Positions 9,791-20,841 of a stretch of 64,000 nucleotides of DNA are shown one piece after another. Location of the stretch: contig CAKMRJ010005745.1 of assembly GCA_928212115.1 (NCBI GenBank), forward strand, positions 224,247,998 through 224,311,997. Reading direction: 5' to 3'. This stretch comes from Lactuca virosa (lineage: Eukaryota > Streptophyta > Magnoliopsida > Asterales > Asteraceae). The notes beneath the pieces are model-generated. The model searched no databases, had not been told where the DNA came from, and saw only the letters and a list, made by a program, of their open reading frames with translations. Both the position numbers and the translations under genes were made by a program. How positions within the stretch are numbered: the first letter of the stretch is position 1; every line of letters starts with the position of its first letter.

Positions 9791-10878
9791 CTTTTGCGTT
9801 CTTCTTGGTTAATATCTGTATTTATATTGCTTTGAAATTTTGTATCGGTTTGGGTAAGCATTATCTTTGGTTAGTTCTCTGTTTATGTATAGGTTATATC
9901 ATCAAGAATTGTTATATGCCATTTTGCATGCTATGAGTCAGTAGTGGGTCGTATCTTGTTGAGTGGGTTTTAGTTTCTTCGGTTGTGTTTTGGTTCTGTG
10001 ATGGATCAATTCAGGGGTATCGTTTGGAAGGTCTATGGTCGGATTAGCGGGTTAGTTCTCCAATGAAATCATGGTTCAGTTGTGTTAGCATTTGATCTGG
10101 TGGGATCGGTGGTCGTCTATGGAAGAACCTTTGGGTTCAATCACCACCGTTGCTAGGGAAGGAGAAATAGCAAGAAGATGGTGGTGGCATTCGCATGAGC
10201 TTGGTTAGTCACTGGAAGTACCAGGGGAGTTTATTTATCGCAAGGGTTATGGTCCGTGTCATCAGCATAAAGGACATAAGGATTTGGGTGCTGTATCATG
10301 GGAACACGATTGGGGTTGTCGGACTTGCTGAGATTTCGGGTAGTGTTCATATGGATTTCAAGAGTTGTGTGGTCATTGGGATTGGCTAGTGATGGAACAT
10401 TAGTATTTGGTAAGCACAGGTCTTCGACGACTCAAATTATAAGGAGGTAAGATGGGTTGGGAATCCATCAAATTTTGTGGCATGGAAGAGCTTCGGTGAA
10501 CCTAAGTGGGGAGAGAATCGTTCAGATTTATGGAAGCTTAAGCAAGCATGAAACTAGAATGACTTTCACATCCCCGTCGAGAGGGAAGACGACTCAAGTG
10601 GTTGTCTAGATCGAAGATTGTATAAGTTGGGAGTTCGGGAAACTTCCACCAGTTGGTTGGCGTCTTCCTTGTGAGGGATAGCAGGAATATAGGTGAATCC
10701 AGGTTGAGGGTTGTGTTAGAGCCTCGCTGCTTGTTCTTGTCTGATTAAGGCCTTAGGGTTCGAAGCAGGACCCGGACACCTGATTGGAGTATAGTCAGAT
10801 GCGTGTTCGACGCAGGATGAGCGTGGATGGATTGGTTCGTGAGCGGTAACACCATGGGCGTTGGCCATGGCAGGATTA

Positions 10879-11092
10879 GAGTGTTGTAATACTGTGGGGT
10901 GACCCATAACATTCACTAGGTTGGCAGATAGTGTTGGAGTGTTGTAATACTGCGGGGTGGCTCGTAGCATTAACTAGGTTAGCAGATAGTGTTAGAGTGT
11001 TGTAAGACTGCAAGGTGGCCCGTAGCATTCACTAGGTTGGCAGGTAGTGTTGGAGTGATGTAAGACTGTGGGGTGGCTCGTAGCATTCACCG
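10879..11092 (+). repeat. 58-bp tandem repeat, about 4 copies
   Basis: GAGTG[TA]TGTAA recurs at 10879, 10937, 10995 and 11053. Each is followed by a GGGTGGC-like block and CATTCAC or CATTAAC. The spacing is exactly 58 bp. Confidence 0.9.
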
Positions 11093-11600
11093 GTCTTTTA
11101 GTAGTGGTGAGGGCATGGCAAATCTATGATTTGGCTTGTGGATTTGTTAAGATGGATTAGACCAGAGTAGGTCGGTTTGTAAGACTATGGGAAGGCCACA
11201 ACATCCATGGAATTAAGGAAGTGATAGGTCGTATGAGGCCAGTTATGATATAAGGTTACAATTGGTCATGTAGCCTTCACTTTTAGCATTGGATTTGGTG
11301 GCATAAGGATTGACGGTCGGTTATGAGCGGTTCGATCATAAAGGTTGTTGGAGCCATAGTGGTGACATAGCTAGGGCAATTATTGTCAGATGAGGCCTTC
11401 ATTTGGAAGTCGCGTAATGCAACTGTGTATGTCTATTTGACTCAGCAACCGGGTGGAAGTACGGTGAATCAGTTCGTTGGCAGGTAAGTTAGGACCAGGA
11501 AGGTCTCAGCTGCTTTTGGAAAGTAGCTAGGAGGCAACAAGATGATTTAAGGCGGTACTAGTGTTTTGGGACTCGTGTATGGAGTCTCTTGTTATTCATA

Positions 11601-11724
11601 GAATATGCTAAGTCACTTGCAGCTTGGATTAAATAATCTCAGAGTAATTGATTCGACCCTGTTGTGAAACTCTCGTTTGAGTCTAACCGTTGCAAGGATG
11701 AGTGTTCTACTAAAAGGATTATCT
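11601..11724 (+). repeat. Internal direct repeat, copy 2
   Basis: Partner of 8139-8261 with the same order of blocks. Roughly 80 percent of positions appear to match by eye. Confidence 0.7.
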
Positions 11725-12104
11725 GAGCCTTCTGTCAAGTAAAAGTGTTCCGGAACAATGAATGGTCAGTGATTTTGTTCCTAGTAGAAGCAACAAGATA
11801 ATCAAGGGTTGGAAGTGTTTTGTTTAGCTTGGAATTCAAAGTGGAATAGGATTGGTAGTGGTTCGGTATGGTCGGTCTGTCGGGAGTCAGACTAATTCGA
11901 GATTTCAGATTTCAAGTAAGGTAGAAGTGGTTATTCTGCAAGGGATTAAGGATTCGTTCATCATTAGGTTTGGAAAGTTCTGCTAAGGTTGGGCTAGGTT
12001 GCATTGGGAAGGCAGTTGTATGCTTGGGTTTGTGGTTGTGTTCCTCAGGCTGTCTGGCGTGCCTGGGATGGTAAGGAATGATTTTGAGGATGAAATCTAA
12101 TTTA

Positions 12105-12117
12105 AATGGGGGAGAGT
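12105..12117 (+). other. Polypurine tract of the gypsy element
   Basis: AATGGGGGAGAGT directly precedes TGTAGCACTC, the LTR start. Confidence 0.8.
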
Positions 12118-14225
12118 TGTAGCACTCGGTTTTGAATCACTTCATTATTTGGGGCCGTGAACCGATCATCTGCTATCATAAGGCTTCGGGTCTTGTGGGA
12201 AGAGAGAATTAGCCCTTTTTAGATGTGAGTGTTATAGATTAAGTGATCCGAGTGTTCGATTGTGTTTTGGAGCCCAAGGGTATAATCATAATTTGGCCGT
12301 TCGGGCCTTTATAAAATTTTGGGTTTTGTTCGGAAGGTCTTTAGGTGAAGGTGAGTTGGTATAAGTGTAGGGCTTCTCGTCACCTTTCTGTAGATATAAA
12401 GAACGTTGAAAATGGACTTAGAACGAAGGAGTTATAGCCAAATGAAGTTTAAGTGTTTTTTGGAGCTTGGTCGAGTACGCGGTGTGTACTCACCAAGTAC
12501 GCAGGTCGTAGTGGCTGGTCTGATCGTGGGTGGCACATGAGTACGCCAGGCGTACTAAGGGGTATGCGGGGCGTACTCCCTTCAGCTAGAAACCCTCAAT
12601 TTTTAGGGTTTTACCCTTATTTAAGCCTCTTTTATTCTTTGAGCCTCATCTCTTATCAGCCTCCATACCTCCTAAACCCTAATCTCGACCCCTAGCCACC
12701 ATCTTGGAATTCTTAAGCTCTTGTGAGGGATTTTGGAGTGTTCTTGAGCAAATTGAGGAGACTAAAGGTTGTTGGAGGATCATCTTTGGGAGTGGGGCTT
12801 GTAGATGTAGAATTTTCTCATCTTTTGCAACCCATTGAAGGTAAAAAGCTCTCATCTTGCCATCTCTTTGGTTAAATTTTGCTTGGGGTGGTTTTTGGCA
12901 CATTTTGGTCCCCTTTGGTTTGCCTTTATGAGGTTGAGCTTGCCCCAAGAGTTTGGACACTAGATCTGGTTAGGTGTCCCAAATGCATAAAAATGTGATT
13001 TAGATAGTTGATATCAACCCATGCATGTGTATTAACCTCTTTGTTGATGTGGTAAAGTAAGAACTTGGATTTGGGACCCATTGAACCATGCAAAAGCTCA
13101 AAGTTTACAACTTTATGGATTAAGGCATTTTTGTGAACTAGATCTAGGCATTGGACTTTTTGGCTTAAGAGATTAAGACATTTTCTAAGTTTGTTGCGGG
13201 AAGAGTGAGTACGCAGGGCGTACCTCCTAGTACGTAGCGCGTACTGAGCCAAGTTGTAGTACGCTGAGCGTACCAACTGAGTATGCGGGGCATACTCAGT
13301 CAGTTGGGGTTTTCTCGATGTGTTGAATTTTTGACCTTGGACCTTTGACCAGAAGTTTGACCTGGGTTGACCATAGGATATTTTGGGCCTTCTCAGATTA
13401 GGCCCATGATGGTTTTTGGGCCCAATTTGGATATTTGGGCTTTATTGGGCCTTGTGGTGCCATTTAAGGCTTTGGGCTTATGATGCTAGTGGATTGGTCT
13501 CTGGATTTTGGCAAAGTAAGGAAAGGAGTAAAATGGAGTTTTACCCTAAAGGTCGGTCTTTAGGTTGGAATTCTTGTTTGAGCCGAGAATCATTTATTGA
13601 TGGAATGTTATTTGATGATGTTAGTGTGAGGTCTCTGGTAGCAGAAGTTCGAGTGTTCGGTTATCTTGGTTTGAGGTGAGTCTCCTCACTATAACTATGG
13701 GTCGAAGGCACCAATTCTGGCCCATTGGCTTATGTATTGTTGAAAGACCAAGGGGTGGCCCTTGGCATTGTATGAAAGACCGGAGGTGACTCCTGGCAAA
13801 TCTGTATGAAAGACCAGGGTTTGGACCATTGCAGTTAAGTAGATTGTTAGTTATAGATTGTATGCTTGTTGTCTTTGTGATTCTTGCATGGAAGAACAGG
13901 AGGTGTTTCTTGGCACTTGTCTGTAAGACCTAGGGTATTGGCCCCCAACTTGGCAAGGAAAGACCATGATACGGCTCATGGCATAATGGAAAGACTATGG
14001 TTGGCACATAGCACTTTCTATTGTATGTATGATATGTATGGTATGTGTTATCTTGGGGAACTCACTAAGCTTTGTGCTTAGAGTTTGTTGTTCGTGGTTT
14101 CAGGTACTTCCGGTTCTAAAGGGAAGGTCCCGGCTTGATCGTAGCGCATACACCCATGTTTTTCTGCAACTTGTGATTTTTAAAAATCAAACTTTTACCT
14201 TGTGATTTTTGGGACGTAAAAATTT
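12118..14225 (+). repeat. 3' LTR of the gypsy element (right end uncertain)
   Basis: It starts TGTAGCACTC after the PPT. It carries paired GTACGC/GCGTAC blocks at 12476-12590 and 13208-13296, then the segment also present at 7134-7880. The phrase GATCGTAGCGCATAC near 14138 is typical of the ends of such LTRs. No clean CA end is found; similarity fades near 14225, so it is probably truncated. Confidence 0.75.
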
Positions 14226-14893
14226 GATATATAAGAAGTGAACAACATTCATGAACATGAATTGACACTCTAGAGATGATATTGGAACAGAAACATGAAG
14301 GGTTGCTAGTAAGATTCTAGCTTTAGTGATTGTTTTGGCCCAAAGGGCAATTTAGGAAACATGGAATGGAGTTGAGGATTCCATAGTTAGATTAAGTATT
14401 TGCAATAATATTAATGGTAGTTTTATATTCTTTACAACTTTCATATTAGTGTATAATAAGTTGGGAACAAAGCTTGCGAGTTTTGGAATGCTCAATTGAA
14501 CAATTGGCTACTTAACCCTTCTTATGGAATTTGAGAATCAATATGTTCTTAAATGGTTTCAATGAGAAATTAATGGGTTAAGTGGAGTGTTTTAGGATAA
14601 TAAGTCACTTCCTAATCATGTGTGAGAACCTATACAAGTGGTACAAAGTGAATTGAAAAGGGCCTTCTAAAACTATACAAAGTACATATCCTTAATGAGA
14701 AAAAAATTGCACATTTGGGAGCATAGCATGGTTCACCATAGAGTTACGATAAGACCCCTCACCATTACTATGAACTCAATTGTTGGTATGGTGAACTCTG
14801 TTCCAAATATCCTTTTTTTTCACTTTTATGTTCTGAAACCTTCCTAAAACCTTTTAAACATATATTTTTTTTCTTATTAAAGCTAAGGAAAAG
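14226..14893. other. Unassigned AT-rich sequence left of the solo LTR
   Basis: About 670 bp with no gene, no clear terminus and no repeat I can place. It is the left half of the site into which the solo LTR inserted; the right half continues at 16777. Confidence 0.4.
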
Positions 14894-14898
14894 TTGAG

Positions 14899-16771
14899 TG
14901 TAACATCCATAAAAATCATGTAAAAATTAAACTTTTAAAACCAACCCAAAAACCATAAATTGTTTACACATAGTTTTCAAAACATGTTCAATATCAGAGT
15001 TTCCCAATATCATAAGTCAAAAACACGAGGATGTGTACGCTCATGCCTTCGTCTTCCCGCGATCATCTGAAGTACCTGAAACATAACCCAAAACTATAAG
15101 CCCAAAGCTTAGTGAGATCTCCCAAAGTACCAACACATAAACAGATAACAAATACAATTAACAGCATAATGTGGGTCCAATCAACCATCGGGTTGGAATA
15201 CCCCAGGCCCCTCAACCATCGGGTTGGAATGCCAACATAGTATGGGTCCAATCAACCATTGGGTTGGCATACCCCAGGCCCCTCAACCATCGGGTTGGAA
15301 TGCCAATATACTATGGGTCCAATCATCTTCGGGATGGAATACCCTTGGGCCCATTCAAGCATTAGGTTGGTATGCCCCGACCTGTTGGCTTACGCACAAA
15401 GCAGTGAAGCCTCAGCTACTGACCAAACATATGCACATATAACATGTAATCATATAACAGTCTACATTCAGTGAAACATATCTACAGATCACTAAGCATA
15501 GCATCGTCCTATATACCAAGATACCGATCTAACAGATCACAACAGTACAATAACATGCATAACAGGATATCAATCCAATGGGTCGGCCTTGGTGCCTTCG
15601 ACCTGTAAGTATAGTGAGGAAAACTCACCTCGCAAATTGAACATAAGCTGATAAGGACTCAAATCTGAATCTCAGCTCTCTAACCGACACTTAATCCCAA
15701 AAATTGACCAATTCCAACAAAATCTCAAATTACCCTCAAGGTCAAACTTGGTCAAAGTCAATTGGTCAAAACCCAGTAAGTTAACTGAGTCAACCCAGCC
15801 GACTCAACCCAATTGAGTCAACTCATTATGGTTGACCCAATGCTAGTACGCAGGGCATACTCTGGAGGTACGCATTGTGTACACGAGGCCTCGCAGCTTG
15901 ACCGCCATCAGGGTGGTTGACCGAGTACACGGGGCGTACCCACGCAATCTTTAAAATCCAATAAGTGCTTAATGGCTTAATCACTTAAGTCCATATTCCA
16001 GATCCAAGCCTCAAATACACTCTAGAGTCATAAAGTTTCCAACTTTATGACTTTACAAGTCCAATAAGTGCTTAACTCAAGGTCTTAGTCCATTAAGACC
16101 TTCCACAAGATGCATGGAGCAATTCTAACCAATGGGACTTCATTTTTATGGCTTAGGACCCCTCCTAGGGTCTGAAAGGACAACTCAAATCGAAAAGAAC
16201 AAACCATGCACAAGATGAGACATTTGGGACCAAAAAGTAACATAAAAAACCCCCCATTTCTAGATCTACAAGATTGGAAGACAAAAGGTGAAAGCTTTAT
16301 ACATTAGGAGACTTGCAAATAAAGAATAAATCCCAAATCCAAGGTGCTTCTTTCCTCTAAGATGAGTTTGGTTCCTTCCTTCTTCTTCTAAAAACACAAA
16401 CACACACTTTAATGCTTGAAATGGCTTCACAAGGTGGTTCTAGGGTTACACTCACGAAAGAGAGGGTGGAGGTTGTTAAGGTGAAGGGAAATGAGGCCAT
16501 AAGGATGCTTAAATACCAGACAAACCCTAAAAATTAGGGTTTCCTCATTTAGAAAGTATGCCCTGCGTACATAGATGTACGCCCAGCATACTAGGGCACG
16601 CCCTAGTACGCTCAACGTACACACTATTATGCATGGCGTACTCCTTATTGCCAAATTTACGAAAATGACACTAGGGCTCCAATGCACATTTTCTTGGACT
16701 TAGGGACCAAAATGCAATATAACAAAATTATAGGATTGAAATTAGAAGTACCTTAACATCAGGATGTTACA
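14899..16771 (-). mobile_element. Solo LTR of a gypsy-type element, reverse orientation
   Basis: The left end is TGTAACATCC and the right end GGATGTTACA, a perfect 10-bp inverted terminal repeat. The element is flanked by TTGAG at 14894-14898 and at 16772-16776, a perfect 5-bp TSD. It has no internal region, so it is a solo LTR left by LTR-LTR recombination. The order of LTR landmarks on the minus strand (leader-like AGGGTTT, GTACGC/GCGTAC blocks, GGTGAGTTTTCCTCACTATA) matches the plus-strand gypsy LTR, so the LTR reads leftward. Confidence 0.88.
15165..15375 (-). repeat. About 71-bp tandem repeat inside the solo LTR
   Basis: GGGTCCAATC recurs at about 15173, 15244 and 15315. Each is followed by a CGGGTTGGAAT-type phrase and CCCCAGGCCC or a variant. 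Confidence 0.85.
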
Positions 16772-16776
16772 TTGAG

Positions 16777-18278
16777 AATCCTTGTAGGGTATTTTGGCCA
16801 TTTATTGACATTTCTACATGTTGTATGGGTGGTGTTTGATAGTGTTACACTAAGGAAAGGAACTAGAACAGACTAGCTAGCCTTATTGTGATTGAGGTGA
16901 GTACGTGTGGACTTTTCCCACTTTGGGGTACATGGCAAAATGATTTTATGATAATGAAATACCAATGCTTTCATATATGAAACGTTTAAAATGAAAGTGT
17001 TAAATGCGTTTGCGAAAAATGTTTTGAAAGAATGCCTTGAAGGCAGGAATGTTTTTTTAAAGCAAAGAACGTTTTGGAAGATCGAATGTTTTGAAAATGT
17101 GTTTGAAATGTTTTGAAATATAGATGCTTTATTGTTGAAATGAGTATTTGATACTAATGTATGAAATGTGTAAATATTGGAAAGTAATGACAAGTAATAA
17201 AAAGTAATCAAAAGAATTGGACATTTTTGAAAAGAATATATTGATCGAGCCATGACGTCCCCATAACGGGATATAGAGGAATCTATCGGGGTGGCGCCTC
17301 CCCTTCACGAGATAGATGTCCTAATGGAAATGATGCCTTGGTGTAATGATTTTGTTCTTTCCACTTTGGTATAGACTTAGGGATATTTCTAGGCCCTAAG
17401 TATACAAATAGAAACGGTTCAACACCAGAATTAGCCCATAATGAAAGAAGCAATGAAATGTGAAAAGAAATGGATTTGAATTATGTTATGACTAATGAAA
17501 TGTTTTGATATGGAAAGGAATATGGAATATGTATATTGGAAACATGCTTTGCAAAGATGAAATGTTTTGATGAAAATGTGATAAATGTTTTGGGTCACAA
17601 ACTCGCGTAGCTCACGAGACATGATTGTCTTGCGTATCTCTTTTTAATGTCGTGTATCTCAGGTTACACTTAAGGAGAAAAGATGATAGATGGAAGTTAG
17701 AAGTTAGAAGTTAAGAGATAGAGACGGGAGTGGAGCTTTTCAAGTTCCTTGTTCATGTTATTGATGTGATTCGTATTTTCTTGTTATGGCTGTATGATGC
17801 TTAATGGTAACACCCAAGATTTTAATTGTAAATGTTTTTTGTGCGACCATTTTTTGTGAAATGTCAGTTAATTCCCGAAAGATTTTTATAACCATAGCAT
17901 TTTAAAAAGTTTGAGAATTTTGGGTTTTTATTTTATATGCTTGAAATGTTGTAATCTAAGATTTGATGTTATGATGTTTGATAAATTTGAAATCTGATGC
18001 TATGAAATCTGATATGATTTGTTGAAAATATGCATTTGTTTTGCTTAAATGTTGCTGAAATATGTATTTGTTTATTGAATTCATCAAATACACAGGAGAG
18101 AAGAAGGATATATCCTAAAGTTGGAAGGTTGATGGTGTAGAGAAAACTTTTGTAGAGGCTTGTTTACATTAAGTTACAGTCAATGGACGAGAAGAAAGTA
18201 GCTTAAAAGCAATATATTAGAGGAATGTGGGTAAATAATTAAAAAGTGAACATAATTTCATTGTCGACGAAAAACAAA
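16777..18278. other. Unassigned sequence, LTR-like in style
   Basis: 1.5 kb without a gene. It contains GGTGAGTACGTGTGGAC near 16894, a GC-richer block near 17255-17320 and a GGTAACACCC word near 17806 that could be an LTR terminus. I find no TSD or partner copy, so class and borders are open. It also resumes the target sequence interrupted by the solo LTR. Confidence 0.35.
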
Positions 18279-18874
18279 TGAAGAACAGCTATGACTACCT
18301 AAAGTCAAAGTTTGGTGCTTTTTTGAAGTTAAAAAAACAAAACCAGCAATGTGTACAATCCAACAACCAAAACCTTCAATCTTTCCAAAGAAGAATGAGA
18401 GCTAGAAACGAAGGTATTTTGTTTATTTATAAAAATAATATTATCATGTTTAAATAATAAGATGTTTTTTCCAAGAAGTCAAACAAACATGTTGATTCTT
18501 TGAGACGCACGTCACTACCCTTCCCCGACCATTGCACACAATTGTTCGAAGGCGCGATTTTGACAAGAATGGATGGTTGGGGGCCAAGTTCTACACTTCT
18601 TCGTCCTACTCACGATTCAACCCACTATAGTTTGAATGAATTTGATGACAACGATTGCATTCAACAAGAACCTATAGGTGTTAGTGAGGATTCCTCCGCT
18701 CAATCAAAAAAACGAAAGACTACAGACATGGAAAAGAGTAAAGAAAAGGGTAAAGATGCATCGAATTCAAGTTTGCTTGAAATTGGGGAAGATATTTCCA
18801 CAATTGCTAATATATATGTGGAAAGCATGTTTCTTCAAATCTGGGTGCGTGTATGTAAAAGTTGGGGAAGTTAG
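18279..18874 (+). pseudogene. Harbinger Myb/SANT-like accessory protein gene (remnant)
   Basis: Exon 1 (18279-18413) starts MKNSYDYLKSKFGAF, like the end of a trihelix/Myb-SANT fold. A probable intron with GT at 18414 ends in AG at 18478. Exon 2 runs in frame from 18479 with LPFPDHCTQLFEGAI and GWGPSSTLL, the conserved segment after the Myb/SANT domain in Harbinger ORF1 proteins. A basic stretch (KKRKTTDMEKSKEKGK) follows. In this family the protein binds element ends and helps bring the transposase to the nucleus. The N-terminal half of the domain is missing and the frame ends early at 18872-18874. Confidence 0.65.
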
Positions 18875-19344
18875 GATGGGGAATGTTTGATCCAAGATAC
18901 ACTACCATTGTTTGTCTTTTTGGTGAAGGTGCGGATAAGAGGCAAGTTTGGTTAACCATTGATCCAACTGTTTGTGAGACTTAGGTCAGGAACAGTGGAG
19001 CACGTTATGGAATGTTTGGTTAAGTAAATGTTTTGGATGATTCGATGGGTTTTTGAAGTAGATGTTTTTAATGACTTGATTTTTTTGGATAACTAGATGT
19101 TTCTGAACTAAATTTTTATTTTGAAGTAGATGTTTTGAATTACCTATATGCATTGAACTAGATTTTTATATAACTTGAATGAATTGTGGTTTTGGATGAA
19201 TTTTTATATAATATATGTTGTTTATATAATTGTTATGTATTTTCAAATTAACAGATTGTGTGTGGATTCGGATGAATAAACTGTATTTTTATTTTACTTT
19301 GTTACTATTGGTTGAATCTAGCATCCAATAGACTTGGAAGGGCA

Positions 19345-20480
19345 ATGGATAACGATTCAGATTTGAGCGGCCATACATATAAGCAAGAATTGTTACATGA
19401 AACTTCTGCACAATGTTATGAGATGATACGTCTTTCACGTGAAGCATATGTACTTATATGCAATCATTTGAAAGAATTGGTTGCAAAGTAGTAGGCATAT
19501 ATGTCTCAAAGAAAAGATGGTTATATTCTTAACAACTATAGGACATAACGAACGGTTCAGGATGATCAAACGAAGGTTTGAACACTCTACATAAACTGTT
19601 CATAGATGCTTTCATGAGGTTCTAAATACAATGATGATTTTTGCAAAAGAAATTATAGTGCCAACGCATTCTAATGCAACCATAAATTCGTCATAACGAC
19701 ATCGACGAATAAAAGAAATATTCCTGGAGTAATAGGTGTGTTAGATGAAACTCTTGTAGATGAAGTCATGTCTGCTAATCAACAAACTCACTACAAGGGA
19801 AGAGGAAAAGCTGAATGCTTTCAAAATGTATTAGGAATTTGTGATTTTGATATGATATTCACATCCGTATGGGTTGGTTGGGATGACATATCACATGATT
19901 CACGAGTTTTGAAAGAAGTTGCACTTTCCGTTCCCTCCCTCAGGTTTGTAATCCTTTTTAAATTTATTATGAAATACGATTTTTAATTTCTATATATAAT
20001 AATTCCTTTACTCACGTGTACATATAAATATTACCTTTGCGATGCTGCATACACCAACACTCATGGATTTATGACTCATTACCGCAACATGAGGTATTGG
20101 TTATTTGATTATCGACGACAACGTACATCAACTAAGGAGGAAAATTCAATCATGCACACGCATAACTCAGAAATATTATTGAATGCACTTATGGTGTTTT
20201 GAAAGCGAGATTCCCAGTCCTAAAGCAAATGACTCTTTTTCCTTTTTCATTGCAAAGAGACATAGTCGTCGCTTGTTTTGCAATCCATAATTTCATAAGG
20301 AAATGCAATATTTATGATTTATTATTTAAGATGTCTAGGGAGAACACTGGTCAAGCACAAGGGGGAGAGAGTGATGGCCAAAACATACACGATATGGAAT
20401 GGGGTTCACAAGGCAACGAATACATGACTAATTTGTGTAACCAGATTGCGAATCAATCGGGGTCAGATGCTTCAAATTAG
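19345..20480 (+). pseudogene. PIF/Harbinger DDE transposase (broken)
   Basis: The reading starts at ATG 19345 (MDNDSDLSGH), passes two adjacent stops near 19489 and continues through HNERF, NATINSS and RHRRIKEIF. The segment from 19738 carries the first catalytic Asp (19744-19746), the conserved QQTHYKGRGKAECFQNVLGI and the second Asp in HDSRVLKE (19897-19899). A probable intron spans about 19943-20035. The next exon has YYLCDAAYTNT and MRYWLFDYRR. After a frameshift near 20160 comes IIECTYGVLKARF with the third acidic residue (Glu, 20181-20183), then the end FAIHNFIRK and a stop at 20478-20480. All three DDE residues survive, but stops and frameshifts rule out activity. The usual Gly after the first Asp is Glu. 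Confidence 0.88.
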
Positions 20481-20699
20481 ATTTGTAGGATTTTATTTGG
20501 ATTTTAGTATATTTTCTTGGATTTAAAAATATTTATGTTTGATTTGGATTTGTGTTTAATTTTGATTTATGCTCAATTTGGATTTTATATGGTGTTTATA
20601 CTTTTTTATAAATATTTAGAAAATTGATTCGGTTATTTTATAAACAGACACTTGAATTCACTAAAAAATAAAACAGAAGGGTAAAATGGACATTTTTAT

Positions 20700-20820
20700 A
20701 ATTCAACACATCAGTTCAGAGGTTCCAACCAAACAACATGTTAAAAATTTAGATCTTAAAAATTCAAACCCTCTTACAAATTAAGACCTCTTAAAAATTC
20801 AGATCCTGCCAAACAATCTC
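20700..20820 (-). repeat. Right terminal region of the Harbinger element
   Basis: The minus strand begins GAGATTGTTTGGCAGGATC, the style of PIF/Harbinger ends. Subterminal repeats of TTAAAAATT and GACCTC or GATCT follow. TCA at 20821-20823 fits a 3-bp target duplication, but the left partner is not found. Confidence 0.5.
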
Positions 20821-20841
20821 TCAGTGAATTAAAAAAACACC

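Larger units (their letters stand above)
9791..12104 (+). other. Gypsy interior with no recognisable pol
   Basis: 2.3 kb with only short open frames. I looked for protease (DSGA), RT (YIDD), RNase H and integrase motifs and found none. It contains a 58-bp tandem array and the second copy of the 123-bp repeat. Confidence 0.6.
7129..14225 (+). mobile_element. Non-autonomous Ty3/gypsy element (gag remnant, no pol)
   Basis: A truncated left LTR (7134-7880) matches the inner part of a full right LTR (12118-about 14225). Between them are a broken gag gene, 2.3 kb of sequence with no recognisable pol, and a PPT. The last bases before the PPT (GAGGATGAAATC) resemble the tail after chromovirus pol, which suggests pol was lost from a complete ancestor. 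This is close to what has been called a TR-GAG element. Confidence 0.75.
18279..20820 (+). mobile_element. Decayed PIF/Harbinger DNA transposon
   Basis: It carries both genes typical of plant PIF/Harbinger elements in the same direction, a Myb/SANT-like DNA-binding protein gene and a DDE transposase gene. A right terminus like GAGATTGTTTGGC, read inward on the minus strand, is near 20820. The left terminal repeat was not found, so the true left end may lie upstream of 18279. Confidence 0.8.

Noticed and set aside
10879..11092. Regularly spaced repeats suggestive of a CRISPR array
   Set aside because: Units are contiguous 58-mers without unique spacers, inside a plant retrotransposon.
15171..15474. 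Three overlapping plus-strand frames in the solo LTR
   Set aside because: They come from the 71-bp tandem repeat read in different frames.
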